Origin: Clostridiales bacterium | Lineage (GTDB): Bacteria; Bacillota; Clostridia; Christensenellales; Aristaeellaceae | Assembly (NCBI GenBank): GCA_004556155.1 | Contig: SFIM01000002.1 | Span: forward strand, 101,138 to 165,137 | Reading direction: 5' to 3' | DNA length: 64,000 bases | In this document: positions 62,024 to 64,000 of the stretch, piece after piece | Numbering within the stretch: the first letter of the stretch is position 1 | Layout: each line of letters starts with the position of its first letter | Made by a program: the position numbers and the translations under genes | Notes under the pieces: model-generated | The model's input: the letters and a program-made list of their open reading frames with translations, nothing else | Databases searched by the model: none | What the model was told of the DNA's origin: nothing

Positions 62024-63069
62024 TACTTACCCGCCTCCTTTTTCTGAGGCTTCTGCGGCGCGGCGGCCGATTTGCCCTCGTTATCGTCCTCATCGTAGAT
62101 TTCGCCGACGATTTCCTCCAGAATATCCTCCATCGTCAGCATGCCGATGGTGTGCCCGCCCTCATCCTGCACAATAGCCATATGGGCGCGCCGCGCGCTC
62201 ATGCCCTCAAACACATGGCTGATGGGCATATCCGGGCGGACGAAATAGGGACGGGTGAGCGTCTCGCGCACGTCAAAGCGCGTGCCGTTCATCAGCTTCC
62301 ACAGGCAGCGCACCGAGCGCAGGATGCCCACGATATGATCGGGGTTGCCATCGTATACAGGGAACCTGGAATACTTGTTGTCCAGCAGAATTTTCCTGAG
62401 CGATTCATGGTCAATATTGACCGGAATCGTCACCATGTTTTCCCTGCGCGTCATCACCTCGCCCGCCACGATGTCTCCAAAATCGATAGCGGATTTGATG
62501 ATGGTCGATTCATCATGATCGATTACGCCGTCTTCCTCCGCGTCCGTCACGATGGACGCAAACTCATCCTCCGTTACGCTGGGCACGCTGTCGCCATGAC
62601 GATTGACGATTTTTTTCACAAACGAACCTAAGCCTGTCAGCAGCAGAGCGACAGGCTTGAGTATCGTCATGAAAAATTTAAGCGGCAGCGATACCCGCAG
62701 AATATAGGCGTCGCTGTTGGCGCGCGCAAAATTCTTGGGGATGGTCTCACAGCAAAGGAAGACAGCCAGCGTGGAAAAGACCGTGGCAATCACAGAACCG
62801 ATGTTGCCCATGGCGTTTACCGCCACGATGGTAGCGACAGAAGCCGCCGTGGTATAGATCACGTTGATGGCGATCAGCAGGGTGACGACCGCGCGATCAA
62901 ACTGATCCAGAATGCTTACCACGCGCTTGGCGCGTTTATCGCCATCGTCGGCAAGCACCTGCATGCGTATGCGATTGCAGTAGGAGAGCGCCGTTTCCGT
63001 GCCGGCAAAGAATCCGCCCGCCAGCAGCAGGCAGATAAAGAGAAGACTTCGTGGGACCGCATCGTCCAT
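62023..63069 (-). CDS. CNNM/CBS-pair membrane protein, lacking the CorC domain
   Basis: 348-residue paralogue of the following gene. The CNNM domain (1-about 180, with FAGTETALSYCNRIR) and CBS pair (with MTRRENMVTIPVNID and EGGHTIGMLTMEDILEEIVGEIYDE) are intact, but the C-terminal CorC domain is missing; instead a short Lys/Pro/Ala tail follows. The two may assemble together. It is the first gene of the pair, and a promoter lies at 63116-63144. Confidence 0.85.
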   Translation of the reverse strand: MDDAVPRSLLFICLLLAGGFFAGTETALSYCNRIRMQVLADDGDKRAKRVVSILDQFDRAVVTLLIAINVIYTTAASVATIVAVNAMGNIGSVIATVFSTLAVFLCCETIPKNFARANSDAYILRVSLPLKFFMTILKPVALLLTGLGSFVKKIVNRHGDSVPSVTEDEFASIVTDAEEDGVIDHDESTIIKSAIDFGDIVAGEVMTRRENMVTIPVNIDHESLRKILLDNKYSRFPVYDGNPDHIVGILRSVRCLWKLMNGTRFDVRETLTRPYFVRPDMPISHVFEGMSARRAHMAIVQDEGGHTIGMLTMEDILEEIVGEIYDEDDNEGKSAAAPQKPQKKEAGK

Positions 63070-63115
63070 AGGACTTGATCACTATCCTTTGCTGAAAAAT
63101 TAGATTTACCTATCT

Positions 63116-63144
63116 ATTATGTCACAACACAGGCGCAAATGCAA
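63116..63144 (-). promoter_or_regulatory. Promoter of the CNNM pair
   Basis: Minus-strand TTGCAT (63144-63139), 17 bp, CATAAT (63121-63116), about 47 bp before the ATG. Confidence 0.6.
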
Positions 63145-63204
63145 TACCTTGAGCAAAAAAACCCTTCCCGGCGCAAAAAACGCAAAAAACCTTGCAATTA
63201 ATGC

Positions 63205-63233
63205 TTGCAATCTGGCAAAAGCTGTGCTATAAT
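63205..63233 (+). promoter_or_regulatory. Promoter of the tRNA-Val gene
   Basis: TTGCAA (63205-63210), 17 bp, TATAAT (63228-63233) preceded by TGC, an extended -10. The start point would be about 14 bases before the tRNA. Confidence 0.8.
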
Positions 63234-63253
63234 ACTTTTGCTCTTGTGAGCAT

Positions 63254-63330
63254 GGGATTATAGCTCAGTTGGTTAGAGCGCCACGTTGACATCGTGGAGG
63301 TCATAGGTTCGAGCCCTACTAATCCCACCA
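63254..63330 (+). tRNA. tRNA-Val (anticodon GAC)
   Basis: Complete cloverleaf of 77 nt with encoded CCA. The acceptor stem is GGGATTA with TAATCCC, the D-loop is AGCTCAGTTGGTTAGAGC, the anticodon loop in CCACG-TTGACAT-CGTGG reads GAC, and the T-arm is TAGGTTCGAGCCCTA. It reads valine codons GUC and GUU. It has its own promoter and terminator, so it is a single-gene unit. Confidence 0.95.
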
Positions 63331-63333
63331 AGC

Positions 63334-63365
63334 AAAAACCGTCCGTTTATCAGACGGTTTTTTTG
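63334..63365 (+). terminator. Terminator after tRNA-Val
   Basis: Ten-bp stem (AAAAACCGTC with GACGGTTTTT, arms 63334-63343 and 63353-63362) ending in a T run. Confidence 0.85.
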
Positions 63366-63601
63366 TAATCCTTTTTCCAAACAAATCCCGCCATGCAGGC
63401 CGATGGCGATATTCCCCTCATATGCGCCAATCGCGACACATTCTGTTTTATCCCAAAGCCAAGCAATGCACTTGAATGTTGCGGCCAGCATGACGTATAT
63501 TTCGATTTCATCATCCGTTATGTAGAATTCAGGATCATTTATCACGCAGGAATGCTGTATACATCCCCTTATGCTTTCATTCTCCTATCATTATTATCTT
63601 T

Positions 63602-64000
63602 TTATCCCTTCGTGTAATCTTTCTTAACTCCCCATATGCTACCGTCATGTGCATAGATATAAACATTTACGTAGATTTTTGTTGAATCATCATAGTTGGT
63701 AAGTTGAACACACCATACCGGATTTTCGGGATCAGACACCGAATAAACAAAACTCGGCAGCAGACCCACTACCTTTGAGTCCGGAATATCGTATTGCTCT
63801 TTCATCACATGATAAGCAATCATAAGCGCCTGCTGGCTCGAGATTGCTTGCTCATCCGGAAGGCCAACAGCATACTTGTAATGACCTATATCTTCAAATT
63901 CAACCTCACCGAACGTTCCCCGTTCTTCAATAGCTTCTAAATACCATTTATATTCGTTCTCATAAGTGGAATGATCCAGATTTTCCCTAAACAATGTTCC
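63602..64000 (-). CDS. Hypothetical protein, partial at the window edge
   Basis: At least 130 residues; the true start is probably beyond position 64000. I do not recognise it. The visible part is acidic and contains a segment like a PepSY-type domain (ALMIAYHVMKEQYDIPDSKV, then PVWCVQLTNY and IYVNVYIYAHDGSIWGVKK), so it may be a surface or lipoprotein domain, which is a guess. Its DNA is clearly AT-richer and its codons less GC-biased than the rest of the window, hinting at acquired DNA beyond the tRNA. Confidence 0.55.
   Translation of the reverse strand, partial: GTLFRENLDHSTYENEYKWYLEAIEERGTFGEVEFEDIGHYKYAVGLPDEQAISSQQALMIAYHVMKEQYDIPDSKVVGLLPSFVYSVSDPENPVWCVQLTNYDDSTKIYVNVYIYAHDGSIWGVKKDYTKG

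Noticed and set aside
63273..63545. A 90-codon minus-strand frame overlapping the tRNA.
   Set aside because: Its C-terminus (ARTYDLHDVNVAL) is the antisense of the tRNA, it crosses a terminator, and it has no ribosome-binding site.

Overview
The window is about 64 kb of chromosomal housekeeping DNA, GC-rich by eye, from a Firmicutes bacterium of clostridial type. The evidence is gram-positive PolC, the YlxR/YlxQ pair inside a nusA-infB operon, a LonB/Lon tandem, SpoVD- and SpoVE-type division proteins (suggesting a spore former or a recent descendant), an EF-P with Lys32, a CD1247-like zinc-ribbon protein, and a MurE with the DNPR signature of meso-diaminopimelate cell walls. I cannot place the genus. 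There is no insertion sequence, prophage or CRISPR array. Most genes lie on the minus strand.

Layout. 1-236: intergenic block packed with hairpins. 237-10840: division and cell-wall cluster, transcribed mraZ-ftsL-spoVD-murE-mraY-murD-ftsW-murA-ftsQ, lacking rsmH, murF and murG. 11308-14862: small operons (phosphoesterase plus zinc-ribbon protein, secreted CAP protein, esterase). 14401-16546: pepP-efp-CD1247-like. 16764-18193: plus-strand glutamine-amidotransferase-type hydrolase plus phosphoesterase. 18238-22938: lonB-lon-engB. 23038-30372: rpoB-rpoC with their own tandem promoters. 30766-32842: phosphodiester glycosidase-deoD-DUF523. 33004-33639: VanX-type dipeptidase (plus). 33645-41572: a tightly packed seven-gene minus-strand run (GntR regulator, pepF, fhs, capA-like, pyrR, a degenerate isopropylmalate-dehydrogenase-like protein, a phosphatase). 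41738-50117: rimP-nusA-ylxR-ylxQ-infB-rbfA-nrnA-truB-HAD hydrolase. 50356-60637: frr-(78-aa ORF)-uppS-cdsA-dxr-rseP-ispG-polC-copZ-like. 60770-63069: two CNNM/CBS membrane proteins. 63254-63330: tRNA-Val(GAC). 63602-64000: an AT-richer hypothetical gene cut by the window edge.

The genes mainly cover peptidoglycan precursor synthesis and septation, transcription (RNA polymerase, NusA), translation (IF-2, RbfA, RRF, EF-P, RimP, TruB), isoprenoid and phospholipid supply (Dxr, IspG, UppS, CdsA) and proteolysis (Lon, LonB, RseP, PepF, PepP). The least ordinary observations are the seven-gene operon containing an apparent catalytically dead dehydrogenase, structured leaders before rimP-nusA and rpoB, two places where a terminator and the next promoter share bases, and an in-phase array of MraZ-type boxes that conflicts with the longest mraZ reading frame.
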